This document shows positions 28,386 to 36,834 of a stretch of DNA of 64,000 nt, one piece after another. The position numbers were made by a program, and so were the translations under genes. Every line of letters begins with the position of its first letter. The first letter of the stretch is position 1. The notes beneath the pieces were generated by a model. That model saw only the letters and a list, made by a program, of their open reading frames with translations. It was not told the DNA's origin and ran no database searches. Source of the stretch: Lysinibacillus fusiformis (lineage in GTDB: Bacteria; Bacillota; Bacilli; Bacillales_A; Planococcaceae); assembly GCF_003049525.1 (NCBI RefSeq), contig NZ_PYWL01000002.1:124001-188000 (forward strand). The letters are read 5' to 3'.

Positions 28386-30206
28386 TCACAGGGTGGACGC
28401 CTCTTGATTAGTCTCTGAATTTATATCATTCTGTAAAAATTCCACGCGGTTTCTACCATATTCCTTTGCCTGATATAAAGCTTTATCACATCTTGATAAT
28501 AAGGAATGAATCGTATCGCCAATGACAAAACTTGTCACACCAAAGCTACTCGTTTTTTGATGAACAACTGGAAATGAATGTTGTTCAAGTTGCTGTCGTA
28601 GATTTTCAGACAGTTGCACAGCATCCTTTAAGCGAGTGTTTGGACAAACTACTAAAAATTCCTCGCCGCCCCATCTACCAACAATGTCTTCTACTCGTAC
28701 ATGATTTTTTAAAATGTCTGCTGCATGACGTAACACAAGATCACCCACTTGATGTCCAAATTCATCATTCACAGCTTTAAAATGATCAATATCCAACAAG
28801 ATAATCGATAGGGGTGTGCCGTTTCCTGTAGCTTGCTTAAATTCTTTTTCTAATACGTCATCTAAGCGTACACGATTTGGTATTTGAGTGAGTCGGTCTG
28901 TGTTTGCTAATGCTTCAAGCTCAAGTTTGGCTGCTTCAAGCTCTTTTGTCCGTTCTTGAACTTTATATTCTAATGTTTCATTTAGTGTTTCTTGCATGAG
29001 TTGATGCTCTTTTTTTATAATGTTGATTTTATCGCCCAATGCTAAAGATAAAAAAATGGATTCAAAAATAGCACCAATGGCTGGTACTTCCTCAAAAACT
29101 CGTGGATGGAATGGAATAATACTTAAAAAGGCCAGCGCTTGAACAATGATGGAGCTTAGTAAAACTGTCCAGCCAATGATATAGTATCGAGCCATCTTTT
29201 GCCCTTTTTTGAAAACGAAAATGCCAGACAGCCATAGAAAGATAAAGACTACTACCGCAAAGGTAGTTGTGAAATTATTAATAAATGCAACATCAGGGAG
29301 TATAAAAGATGCCATTAAAGAACAGATGGTGATCCATAAGAGTAGTTTTCCGATTGTATGGAATGACGGTAGAAATTTTTTTAACTCCAAAAACTGAAGA
29401 CAAAATAGGAGCATAAATAAAAGCAGTAGATTGCCGCTAATTGTTAATGATTTAATAAAAAATTCTTGCGACAACCAATTGCCTAATAATTCTATGTCTA
29501 GTGAATTTAACGTTGCTTGATAAAAAATAAAACTTAACATATATAAAACATAGAAAAAGTAAGCTTTATCCTTCAGTGAAAAAAATAAAAATAAGTTATA
29601 AATTAAAAGAGCTGATAAAAAACCATAGAAAATGCCAGTTAAAAATTTATATTCACTCATCTTATTTGTAAAACTTATTTCCGTATATAAAAAGGAGGTA
29701 ATACTTAGTGGTAATGTCCCATCTAACTTAATAAAAATTTCTTGAATAGAAGGGTCTTGGATGTGAAATAAATTAGAACGAGATGGAAGAGATTGTTCCC
29801 CTAGATTAGCAATGCCTCTTCGTTGCACATCATAGGAGCCATCCGCTTTTACCGAGAACAACTCAATGCTATCTAATTTATCTGTCACCTCTAGCCAATA
29901 AGGTTCCTCTTTATCTAATAAAATCTTGTCCATAGGTAAGCGTAACCAAATGGTATCTTGAGTATGCCAAAAGAATGGATAGGGTTGATTGCTGGCCACA
30001 AAGAGATGGTCATAAGTGCCGTTCAATATATCTTCAATAGGGACCTTTTTTGATGGATCTCGAAAAATTTCATAATGCTCTCCTACTATAATAGGGTCTA
30101 CTAGCTCATCTGTTGGGCTCATAGCACTTACAGGTGGTATAAGGATGATAAAAGAAAGGGTAAAACAAATCAAAAACAGTGTTTTTCTGATCCTTTTGTT
30201 TTTCAT
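28386..30206 (-). CDS. 7TMR-DISM diguanylate cyclase (GGDEF)
   Basis: This 606-residue protein has a signal peptide (to about residue 28), an extracellular 7TMR-DISM ligand-binding domain (about 40-170), seven membrane helices (about 190-395), a coiled coil with heptad Leu/Glu, and a GGDEF domain. The active-site motif is GGEEF (about 513-517), so it should make cyclic di-GMP. RVED five residues before it forms an RxxD inhibitory I-site. DISM domains often bind carbohydrates or similar ligands; the ligand is unknown. The ATG at 30206 follows a GGGAG site by 13 bases. Confidence 0.93.
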   Translation of the reverse strand: MKNKRIRKTLFLICFTLSFIILIPPVSAMSPTDELVDPIIVGEHYEIFRDPSKKVPIEDILNGTYDHLFVASNQPYPFFWHTQDTIWLRLPMDKILLDKEEPYWLEVTDKLDSIELFSVKADGSYDVQRRGIANLGEQSLPSRSNLFHIQDPSIQEIFIKLDGTLPLSITSFLYTEISFTNKMSEYKFLTGIFYGFLSALLIYNLFLFFSLKDKAYFFYVLYMLSFIFYQATLNSLDIELLGNWLSQEFFIKSLTISGNLLLLFMLLFCLQFLELKKFLPSFHTIGKLLLWITICSLMASFILPDVAFINNFTTTFAVVVFIFLWLSGIFVFKKGQKMARYYIIGWTVLLSSIIVQALAFLSIIPFHPRVFEEVPAIGAIFESIFLSLALGDKINIIKKEHQLMQETLNETLEYKVQERTKELEAAKLELEALANTDRLTQIPNRVRLDDVLEKEFKQATGNGTPLSIILLDIDHFKAVNDEFGHQVGDLVLRHAADILKNHVRVEDIVGRWGGEEFLVVCPNTRLKDAVQLSENLRQQLEQHSFPVVHQKTSSFGVTSFVIGDTIHSLLSRCDKALYQAKEYGRNRVEFLQNDINSETNQEASTL

Positions 30207-30401
30207 CAAAAATTCATTGCTCCCATTCTACCGTTACTAGGTGAAGTTGAATAGCTACAACATTTGTTTAATTTTCTCTTTTTAGAAATTTAAGTTAATT
30301 GATACCTCCTTATTATAGACTATAACAGCAAGATTGAGGACGAAATAAATGGAAACTTCCTGATAATATGAGGTCTAGTAAATGATAGGGAGGCTTTCAA
30401 T

Positions 30402-31169
30402 ATGTCAAACATTCAGAAATTCAATGATTTACATGAATCGCAGGAGCTTTTATTTTTAGGGAATGCTTGGGATGTGTTATCAGCGCTCATATTAGAAAAA
30501 GCAGGTTTTCAGGCGATTGGTACAACTAGCTGGGGGATTGCGAATTCACTGGGCTATGCAGACGGGGAACTGATTGATTTTCAGCGTCATTTGGCCATTA
30601 TTCAAGCTATAACAGAGCAAGTAAATATCCCCGTATCAGCGGATATTGAAGCGGGATATGGTCATGATGAACAAAGCATTATTGACAATGTGTTAAGGAC
30701 GGCTGATGTTGGAGTAGCAGGAATTAATATTGAAGATTCATTCAAACATCAAGTAGGCTTAAGAAGTCTTACAGAACACTGTCATTTGCTTACAAATATG
30801 AGGTCTATGTTAGATAATCGTGGTTATCAAAATTTTTTTATTAATGCTAGAACAGATACGTATTTTCAAGTTGAACAGCCATATCAAGAAACGATGACTA
30901 GAGCAATGGCTTATGTCGAGAGCGGAGCAAGTGGTGTTTTTATCCCAGGCTTAACAAATGTGGATGAAATAAGAGCTATCACAAGCAATGTGGATGCACC
31001 GATCAATCTCCTTTCTTTACCAGGTTTAACAAATTGCCAAACATTAAAAGAATTAGGGGTAAGACGCATGAGTTTTGGCAATGCACTTTCGGATAAAATC
31101 ATTGCCTATTTGACAGCGCATACTGCACAATTAGTAAAAGACCAAGATACTTCTACTTTATATGTGTAA
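30402..31169 (+). CDS. Isocitrate lyase / PEP mutase superfamily enzyme
   Basis: This 255-residue TIM-barrel protein has the family marks GTTSWGIANSLGYADG, the metal-binding PVSADIEAGYG, GINIEDS and NARTDTY. It lacks the KKCGH catalytic loop of true isocitrate lyase, as do 2-methylisocitrate lyase-like and oxaloacetate decarboxylase-like members. It probably makes or breaks a C-C bond next to a carboxylate; the substrate is unknown. GGGAGG precedes the ATG. It opens a four-gene operon with adaA, alkA and ogt. Confidence 0.85.
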   Translation: MSNIQKFNDLHESQELLFLGNAWDVLSALILEKAGFQAIGTTSWGIANSLGYADGELIDFQRHLAIIQAITEQVNIPVSADIEAGYGHDEQSIIDNVLRTADVGVAGINIEDSFKHQVGLRSLTEHCHLLTNMRSMLDNRGYQNFFINARTDTYFQVEQPYQETMTRAMAYVESGASGVFIPGLTNVDEIRAITSNVDAPINLLSLPGLTNCQTLKELGVRRMSFGNALSDKIIAYLTAHTAQLVKDQDTSTLYV

Positions 31170-31194
31170 TCTATGAAAATGAGGTGAGCCATTC

Positions 31195-31752
31195 GTGGAC
31201 AATGCAATCCATTTATCCTTTGAGGAGAAGTGGGAAAAGATTATAGCCTGTGATCAAACCTATGATGGCCTATTTTATACGGCGGTTAAAACGACTAAAA
31301 TTTATTGCCGTCCTTCCTGTAAATCAAGAAAGCCAAAAAAGATGAATGTTGATTTTTATGAATCTATTCAAGAAGTCGAGACAGCGGGCTATCGTGCATG
31401 TAAACGATGTCAGCCTGAAATCGAATGTTCACCGCATACACAATTGATTCAACAGGTAACAGCTTTTATCATTAGTGCGTATAAACAAAAGGTAACCTTG
31501 CAGGATATGGCAGAGCATGTTGGTATTAGTCCATTCCATCTTGAGCGACTATTTAAACAAGTGACAGCGGAGACGCCTCGAGCCTATCTTGAAAAAATAA
31601 GAATTGATAAGGCGGCTCACCTTTTAAAACATACAGACTATACAAATTTGGAAATTTGCTATGAAGCTGGGTTTCAAAGTCCGTCTAACTTCTATAAAGT
31701 GTTTCGACGATTAAAAAATTGCTCGCCCACACAATATCGAAATCTTTCATAG
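31195..31752 (+). CDS. adaA: AdaA: methylphosphotriester-DNA methyltransferase and activator
   Basis: This 185-residue protein joins an N-terminal Ada zinc domain with Cys38, Cys42, Cys69 and Cys72 (YCRPSC and ACKRC) to a C-terminal AraC-type helix-turn-helix (LQDMAEHVGISPFHLERLFK). Known for Ada/AdaA: transfer of a methyl group from a DNA phosphotriester to Cys38 turns the protein into an activator of the alkylation response. The start is GTG with GAGGTG upstream. The alkA- and ogt-like genes that follow are its likely targets. Confidence 0.94.
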   Translation: MDNAIHLSFEEKWEKIIACDQTYDGLFYTAVKTTKIYCRPSCKSRKPKKMNVDFYESIQEVETAGYRACKRCQPEIECSPHTQLIQQVTAFIISAYKQKVTLQDMAEHVGISPFHLERLFKQVTAETPRAYLEKIRIDKAAHLLKHTDYTNLEICYEAGFQSPSNFYKVFRRLKNCSPTQYRNLS

Positions 31753-31765
31753 GAAGGGGAAGGCT

Positions 31766-32680
31766 ATGAACTGGATGAATCACGCTCATTTTGTAGAAAT
31801 CGAACCTCCAGCCGAATTTGATTTTACAGAGTGTTGGATGTTTTTAAAACGATCCAATCAAGAAATTCTCCACCAAATAAAAGAGGATGTTCTCTTTAAA
31901 TTACTAAAAATAAAGGATCAGCTAATTTTATGTAGAATAAGTGAGCAAGCTTATAAAATGAAAGTAGAATTTCCCATGAATCAGCCATCACTCCATGACA
32001 GAGAAGGAATTGTACGCTATCTTATAGAATGGTTTGATTTAGAAACGGATTTGGCTTGTTTTTATCAGATGGCTAACAAGGATAATATTTTACAGCCATT
32101 GGCAGAAAAATATAGAGGATTACGTTTATTGGGAATACCTGACTTATTCGAGGCTCTCGTGTGGGCTATTATTGGACAGCAAATTCATTTAACGTTTGCC
32201 TATACACTTAAAAAGCGCTTCGTTGAACAATTTGGACACAGTGTTACCTTTGAAGGGGAAAGCCACTGGTTATTTCCAACACCCGAAAAAATAGCTACTA
32301 TTCAAGTGGAGGATTTAAGGAACCTTCAGTTTACGCAAAAAAAGGCAGAGTACATCATTGATATTGCGAAAAGTATAGCAAACGGTCAATTGACCAAAGA
32401 AATGCTACGCCAAAAAAAGGATTACGAGGACATGAAAAAAAGTTTAATGGCTATTCGGGGCATTGGGGCATGGACGGCTGACTATGTGTTAATGAAATCT
32501 TACCAAGAGCTATCTGCGTTTCCCATTGCAGATGTGGGTCTACATAATGCTCTAAAAAGGCAATTAGGGTTAGAACGAAAACCTACGATTGAGGAAATTA
32601 CCCACTATTCGCAACATTGGCAAGGATGGCAGGCTTATGCAACTTTTTACTTATGGAGGTCACTATATGAAACAGTTTAA
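31766..32680 (+). CDS. alkA: AlkA-like DNA-3-methyladenine glycosylase
   Basis: This 304-residue base-excision enzyme has an N-terminal TBP-like region and a helix-hairpin-helix glycosylase core: EALVWAIIGQQIHLTFA, then the hairpin RGIGAWTADYVLM and the catalytic Asp in PIADVGLHNAL. It removes alkylated purines from DNA. It follows adaA by 13 bases and overlaps ogt by 14 bases. Confidence 0.92.
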   Translation: MNWMNHAHFVEIEPPAEFDFTECWMFLKRSNQEILHQIKEDVLFKLLKIKDQLILCRISEQAYKMKVEFPMNQPSLHDREGIVRYLIEWFDLETDLACFYQMANKDNILQPLAEKYRGLRLLGIPDLFEALVWAIIGQQIHLTFAYTLKKRFVEQFGHSVTFEGESHWLFPTPEKIATIQVEDLRNLQFTQKKAEYIIDIAKSIANGQLTKEMLRQKKDYEDMKKSLMAIRGIGAWTADYVLMKSYQELSAFPIADVGLHNALKRQLGLERKPTIEEITHYSQHWQGWQAYATFYLWRSLYETV

Positions 32681-33164
32681 ATTAGATTATAAATCACCGA
32701 TTGGCATGATTGAAATCGAAGGAAATGAAGAAGCAATTGATGGCATTAATTTTGCAGAACGACAAGAGCTCATCCATGTTCCTCAACAAGACACACCTGC
32801 AGTGCTACTAGAATGTGCTAAGCAAATACATGAATATTTTATTGGTGAACGACATGAGTTTTCTTTTCCCTATGTTTTTAAAGGAACAGACTTTCAACAA
32901 GCCGTTTGGCATGCTTTACCTAGCGTAGGCTACGGTGAAACAGCTTCCTATAAAGATATTGCTGTGGCTATTCACAATGAAAAGGCAGTGAGAGCAGTTG
33001 GTAGTGCCAATGGTAAAAATAATATTAGTATCGTCGTTCCTTGTCATCGAATTATTGGTTCTAATGGATCTTTGACTGGATATGGTGGTGGAATGTGGCG
33101 TAAAGAATGGCTTCTTCAACATGAACAATCTCATCAATTAAAGGGCAATGCCAAAAAAGGCTAA
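32667..33164 (+). CDS. ogt: Methylated-DNA--protein-cysteine methyltransferase
   Basis: This 165-residue suicide enzyme takes methyl groups from O6-methylguanine onto the Cys of VVPCHRIIG. The DNA-binding helix and Arg finger are in GYGETASYKDIAVAI and RAVGSANGKNN. TATGGAGGT at 32652-32660 sets the ATG at 32667 inside the end of alkA; a longer frame from 32589 would be an artefact of that overlap. Confidence 0.95.
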   Translation: MKQFKLDYKSPIGMIEIEGNEEAIDGINFAERQELIHVPQQDTPAVLLECAKQIHEYFIGERHEFSFPYVFKGTDFQQAVWHALPSVGYGETASYKDIAVAIHNEKAVRAVGSANGKNNISIVVPCHRIIGSNGSLTGYGGGMWRKEWLLQHEQSHQLKGNAKKG

Positions 33165-33219
33165 TTACACCTAGTCCATCTGGCCACCTCGACCTGTATA
33201 AAAAAGTGGTTATTGCAAA

Positions 33220-33247
33220 AAATAAGACCGTCAATATGGCGGTTTTA
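33220..33247 (+). terminator. Weak terminator-like hairpin after ogt
   Basis: AAGACCG / GCGGTTTT can form a short stem of about five pairs, followed by TTTTAA. It is weak. Confidence 0.3.
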
Positions 33248-33256
33248 ATGATTAGT

Positions 33257-33332
33257 CTTTATCATTTTATCGCTTCTTATGACACCTCTCTGCTAAAAAA
33301 TTAGCTAGGAGTAAAAATGATAAAGGAGGTGT
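33257..33332 (+). promoter_or_regulatory. Possible pseudoknot covering the ribosome site of the DUF378 gene
   Basis: CTTTATCATTTT (33257-33268) is perfectly complementary to AAAATGATAAAG (33314-33325), which ends at the ribosome site. In the loop, ACACCTC (33282-33288) is perfectly complementary to GAGGTGT (33326-33332), the ribosome site itself. Both pairings together make an H-type pseudoknot that would hide the ribosome site. A small GCTAA/TTAGC hairpin lies inside the loop. Confidence 0.5.
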
Positions 33333-33336
33333 ACTC

Positions 33337-33669
33337 ATGAGCGTGCTCTATAGAATCGCATTAGTGTTAGTCATTATAGGGGCAATCAACTGGGGACTCA
33401 TTGGATTCTTTAGGTTTGATTTAGTGGCTTATTTATTTGGCGGGCAAACAGCGGTTTTATCGCGATGGATTTACGCACTAGTCGGAATCGCTGGTTTAAT
33501 TACTTTACCAATTTTGGTGAAGCGATTTGAAGACGAGGAAGACATAGATACTTATACGCGTATCGATCGAAATCCTAGCTATGGCATGGAGGCTGGGGAA
33601 GAAGCGGATTTCACTGAAGTAAAGAAGACAACTGAAGTGAAAAAAGTGGACAAGAAAGACAATATGTAA
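33337..33669 (+). CDS. DUF378 family small membrane protein
   Basis: This 110-residue protein has two membrane helices (residues 5-27 and 43-62) with the DUF378 signature IGAINWGLIGFFRFDLVAYLFGG, then a charged cytoplasmic tail rich in Glu and Lys, ending in a repeated TEVKK. No function is established for the family. AAAGGAGGTG lies before the ATG. The preceding leader may be able to fold over this site. Confidence 0.88.
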   Translation: MSVLYRIALVLVIIGAINWGLIGFFRFDLVAYLFGGQTAVLSRWIYALVGIAGLITLPILVKRFEDEEDIDTYTRIDRNPSYGMEAGEEADFTEVKKTTEVKKVDKKDNM

Positions 33670-33678
33670 GCTTATGAT

Positions 33679-33718
33679 AAAAACTGGTGGCCATATTTGG
33701 TTCGTCAGTTTTTTTCAA
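33679..33718 (+). terminator. Terminator after the DUF378 gene
   Basis: AAAACTG and CAGTTTTTTT form a short stem with a long loop, ending in a T-run. Confidence 0.6.
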
Positions 33719-33723
33719 ATAGG

Positions 33724-33766
33724 TGAAAAACTTGCGTAGTCCATTTAATGACTACGCAAGTTATCT
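33724..33766 (-). terminator. Terminator of the aminotransferase-dehydrogenase operon
   Basis: A perfect stem of about 13 bp, AACTTGCGTAGTC / GACTACGCAAGTT, is followed on the minus strand by TTTTTC. Confidence 0.85.
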
Positions 33767-35287
33767 TTATGCTTGATTGCTTGGGAAGGCAAAGGATGAT
33801 GTAGTGTCATGATCTTGTGTGATCCATTTTTCTGAAATGGTCTTTGTTTTTGTAAAGAAGCGTACTTGATCTGGTCCAAACATATGTCCCTCACCAAATC
33901 TTGAGCGTTTCCAGCCACCAAAATTATGATAGCCTACTGGAATGGGGATAGGTACGTTCACGCCAACCATCCCTACTTCAATTTCAGTGGTGAATTTACG
34001 AGCAGCTGCACCATCATTCGTAAAAATTGTCACGCCATTACCCAGTTCATGTGCATTGATTAAGGCAATCGCTTCATCCAATGAATCCACACGAACCATA
34101 TTGCGGGCTGGTCCAAAAACCTCCTGCTCATAAATTTCCATACCTGGTTTAACATGATCGAGGAGAGTAGGACCTAGATAAAACCCTTTTGATTGTTTGG
34201 CAATTTTCGGATGTCGTCCATCACAAACAATGGTTGCGCCTTCCTGTAGGCTACGATCAATATAGCCAATAATCGTTTCCTTCGAATGCTCTGTAATAAC
34301 TGGACCGAAATCAACGTCGGGGTCTGTATAAGGTCCCACTTTTAATTTGGCAATTTTATCAGCTAGGATCGTGACTAATTTATTTGCCGTATCCTCCCCT
34401 ATAGGGATAATGGTAGAGATTGCCATACACCGTTGAGAAGCTGCCCCATAGGCTGCACCTAAAAAGGCATTTGCGACCTGCTCTAAATCAGCGTCTGGCA
34501 TGACAACCATATTATTTTTCCCACCGCCAAGCGCAGTCACACGTTTCCCATGTTTAGAAGCCGTGACGTAAATAGCTTCTGCAACAGGAGTGGACCCTAC
34601 AAAGGAAACTGCTTCAATTAGTGGGTTGGATAGAAGCTCATTGACAGCATCTTTATCACCGTTAATGACCGTCCATACGCCTTCTGGTAAGCCTGCCTTT
34701 GTCCATAGCTCTGATATATATAGCGCAGAACAAGGGACACGCTCGGATGGCTTTAAAATTACACAGTTTCCAACAGCGACAGCCATGCTTGTAATGGCTA
34801 GTGGGACCATAACAGGAAAGTTAAACGGTGAAATGGCAGCCACTATGCCTAATGGTGCTTTTGTGGAATAAGCATTAATTTGACCACCCACATTAACGGA
34901 ATACTCACCTTTTAGTAAGTGTGGGGCATTGATGGCTAAATCAACCGATTCTAAACCACGTGTAATCTCGCCCTTCGCATCTTCTTTGGTTTTGCCGCTT
35001 TCCTTACAAATCATATCGATGAGTTCATCCATATTGTCTGTCAGTAATTGTCGAAACTTGAGCATTATTTCTGCTCGTTTCCCAACGGATAATGCGCGCC
35101 ATGCAGGGAATGCTTTTTGGGCAGCATTGATCGCTTCTTTTACCTCTTCATGTGTTGCTAGGGGAACTCGCGCAATGACAGAACCCGTGCTTGGATTGTA
35201 TACATCAGAAAAATGTCCACTTTTTCCTAAAACAGTTTGTCCATTAATAAAATGGCCTAATTCTTGAATATCCGTATTCGTTATCAT
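33767..35287 (-). CDS. mmsA: CoA-acylating (methyl)malonate-semialdehyde dehydrogenase
   Basis: This 506-residue NAD-dependent aldehyde dehydrogenase is of the MmsA/IolA type: ISPFNFPVMVPLAI, LKPSERVP, FVGSTPVAEAIY, the catalytic Cys in ASQRCMAIS, and EVFGPARN. The catalytic Glu of ordinary aldehyde dehydrogenases is replaced by Asn (ALGGGKNNMVV), as expected for the CoA-acylating family. It would turn malonate semialdehyde into acetyl-CoA and carbon dioxide, the last step of uracil and beta-alanine breakdown. It is 12 bases downstream of the aminotransferase gene. Confidence 0.92.
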   Translation of the reverse strand: MITNTDIQELGHFINGQTVLGKSGHFSDVYNPSTGSVIARVPLATHEEVKEAINAAQKAFPAWRALSVGKRAEIMLKFRQLLTDNMDELIDMICKESGKTKEDAKGEITRGLESVDLAINAPHLLKGEYSVNVGGQINAYSTKAPLGIVAAISPFNFPVMVPLAITSMAVAVGNCVILKPSERVPCSALYISELWTKAGLPEGVWTVINGDKDAVNELLSNPLIEAVSFVGSTPVAEAIYVTASKHGKRVTALGGGKNNMVVMPDADLEQVANAFLGAAYGAASQRCMAISTIIPIGEDTANKLVTILADKIAKLKVGPYTDPDVDFGPVITEHSKETIIGYIDRSLQEGATIVCDGRHPKIAKQSKGFYLGPTLLDHVKPGMEIYEQEVFGPARNMVRVDSLDEAIALINAHELGNGVTIFTNDGAAARKFTTEIEVGMVGVNVPIPIPVGYHNFGGWKRSRFGEGHMFGPDQVRFFTKTKTISEKWITQDHDTTSSFAFPSNQA

Positions 35288-35299
35288 TGAGCTGTCCTC

Positions 35300-36661
35300 C
35301 TACAATTTTATAGCATGTAAGGCTTGTGTGAATTTTTCCACAAGGAAGTTAATCTCCTCAGAGGAGACGATTAGTGGAGGAGATAGCGTTAAAACATTAT
35401 TGTAGCCTGCAACAGTTACACCGTTCTTGCCAATAATTAGCCCCTGCTCCTTACATTGCGCAATAACCTTATTAACGAGTGTGACATCTAGTGGGGCTTT
35501 GCTCTTTTTGTCTTGTACAAGCTCTATACCGATCAAAAGCCCTTTTCCACGAATATCCCCGACATATGGATGTTCCTTTAATTGCTCTTGTAAAGTTTTA
35601 AGGAGCGTTTCTCCTAACGTAGCGGAATAGTTAAATAAATTTTCCTCTTCCATTATTTCAATATTTTTTAATGCTACGGCACAAGCAGCTGGCGAGCCAC
35701 CAAAGGTGTTAACATGGCGGAAGAAATCATAATCGTCATTCCCTGCAAAAGCCTCATAAATTTCACGTCGAACAGCAGTAGCAGATAGTGGCATATAAGC
35801 GCTTGTTAAGCCTTTAGCCATTGTCACAATATCAGGCTGTATGCCGTAGTTTTGGAAACCAAAAGCTTTGCCTGTACGCCCAAAGCCACAAATCACTTCA
35901 TCCACAATTAATAATGCACCATGTTTTTCACAAACTGCTTTAACCCCTTGTAAGTAATTCTCATGGGGCATGATCACACCGCCGCCAGTAATGATTGGCT
36001 CCATAATGACAGCAGCAATAGAATCAGACATTTCCCAGGTCATGACATGGTCGATCGCTTGCACAGATGGCAATGCACATGGATCTTTACTTTTAATATG
36101 GTCTTCATTGGCACGATACGAATCAGGTGGCGTGACATGGATAAAACCAGGTGCCAATGGCTCATATTTGTATTTTCGCTGAGCTTGTCCAGTTGCCGCT
36201 AAAGCCCCCATTGAGCTCCCGTGATAAGCACGATAACGAGAAATAATCTTCGTTCTATTGACATGTCCTTTTTGTTGATGATACTGTCGAGCGATTTTGA
36301 AGGCAGCTTCATTCGCTTCAGAACCACTGTTCGAGTAAAAGACGACATAATCATCTCCTAATAGTTCACTAATCTTTTCACTTAATTGAATGGCAGGGAT
36401 ATGTCCAACAGATAACGGTGTATACGTATTTTCTAGTAATTGATCATAGGCAACTTTAGCAATTGCCTCTCGACCATAACCAACATTTACACACCATAAG
36501 CCTGCCATAGCATCTAAATAGCGTTTTCCTTCAGTGTCGGTAATCCAGGCACCCTTAGAAGATTGGACAATCATCGTTGCTTTTGGGTTGTATGGCTTCA
36601 TGGAGTGCCATACAAATTGTTCATCTTTGACTTGCCAATTTGGTCTTGTTACATTGGTCAC
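35300..36661 (-). CDS. Class III aminotransferase, probably beta-alanine:2-oxo-acid
   Basis: This PLP enzyme of about 453 residues has class III marks: YSNSGSEANEAAFKIAR, YRAYHGSSMGALAATG, VDEVICGFGRTGKAFG and the PLP-binding Lys in TMAKGLTSAYMPLSATAV. Placed between a malonate-semialdehyde dehydrogenase and pyrimidine-degradation genes, its likely substrate is beta-alanine, giving malonate semialdehyde; taurine, GABA or omega-amino acids are alternatives. The GTG at 36661 lies 8 bases from the AAGGAG site, while the GTG at 36670 overlaps it. A sigma-54-like promoter lies upstream. Confidence 0.88.
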   Translation of the reverse strand: MTNVTRPNWQVKDEQFVWHSMKPYNPKATMIVQSSKGAWITDTEGKRYLDAMAGLWCVNVGYGREAIAKVAYDQLLENTYTPLSVGHIPAIQLSEKISELLGDDYVVFYSNSGSEANEAAFKIARQYHQQKGHVNRTKIISRYRAYHGSSMGALAATGQAQRKYKYEPLAPGFIHVTPPDSYRANEDHIKSKDPCALPSVQAIDHVMTWEMSDSIAAVIMEPIITGGGVIMPHENYLQGVKAVCEKHGALLIVDEVICGFGRTGKAFGFQNYGIQPDIVTMAKGLTSAYMPLSATAVRREIYEAFAGNDDYDFFRHVNTFGGSPAACAVALKNIEIMEEENLFNYSATLGETLLKTLQEQLKEHPYVGDIRGKGLLIGIELVQDKKSKAPLDVTLVNKVIAQCKEQGLIIGKNGVTVAGYNNVLTLSPPLIVSSEEINFLVEKFTQALHAIKL

Positions 36662-36730
36662 TACATTCACTCCTTAAACAAGTAATGGCTGAACATGCAT
36701 ACGTCTTAAGTCAGATGTGGACAATAAAAA

Positions 36731-36746
36731 TGCAAAGTCGTCCCCA
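36731..36746 (-). promoter_or_regulatory. Candidate sigma-54 (SigL) -24/-12 promoter
   Basis: On the minus strand the sequence TGGGGACGACTTTGCA has GG and GC separated by exactly 10 bases and keeps the TTTGCA end of the sigma-54 consensus. It lies about 70 bases before the aminotransferase start. No enhancer-binding activator is encoded in this window. Confidence 0.5.
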
Positions 36747-36834
36747 TTTGTACTTTATATGTATGCCTTACCAGTTTTAGAAGGAATATTTTGTGATAGA
36801 AAATTCTGATAATTAAATGACTACATAGCCATTA

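Noticed and set aside
35963..36202. Plus-strand open frames inside the aminotransferase gene
   Set aside because: They are shadows of the strongly supported minus-strand aminotransferase and lack ribosome sites.
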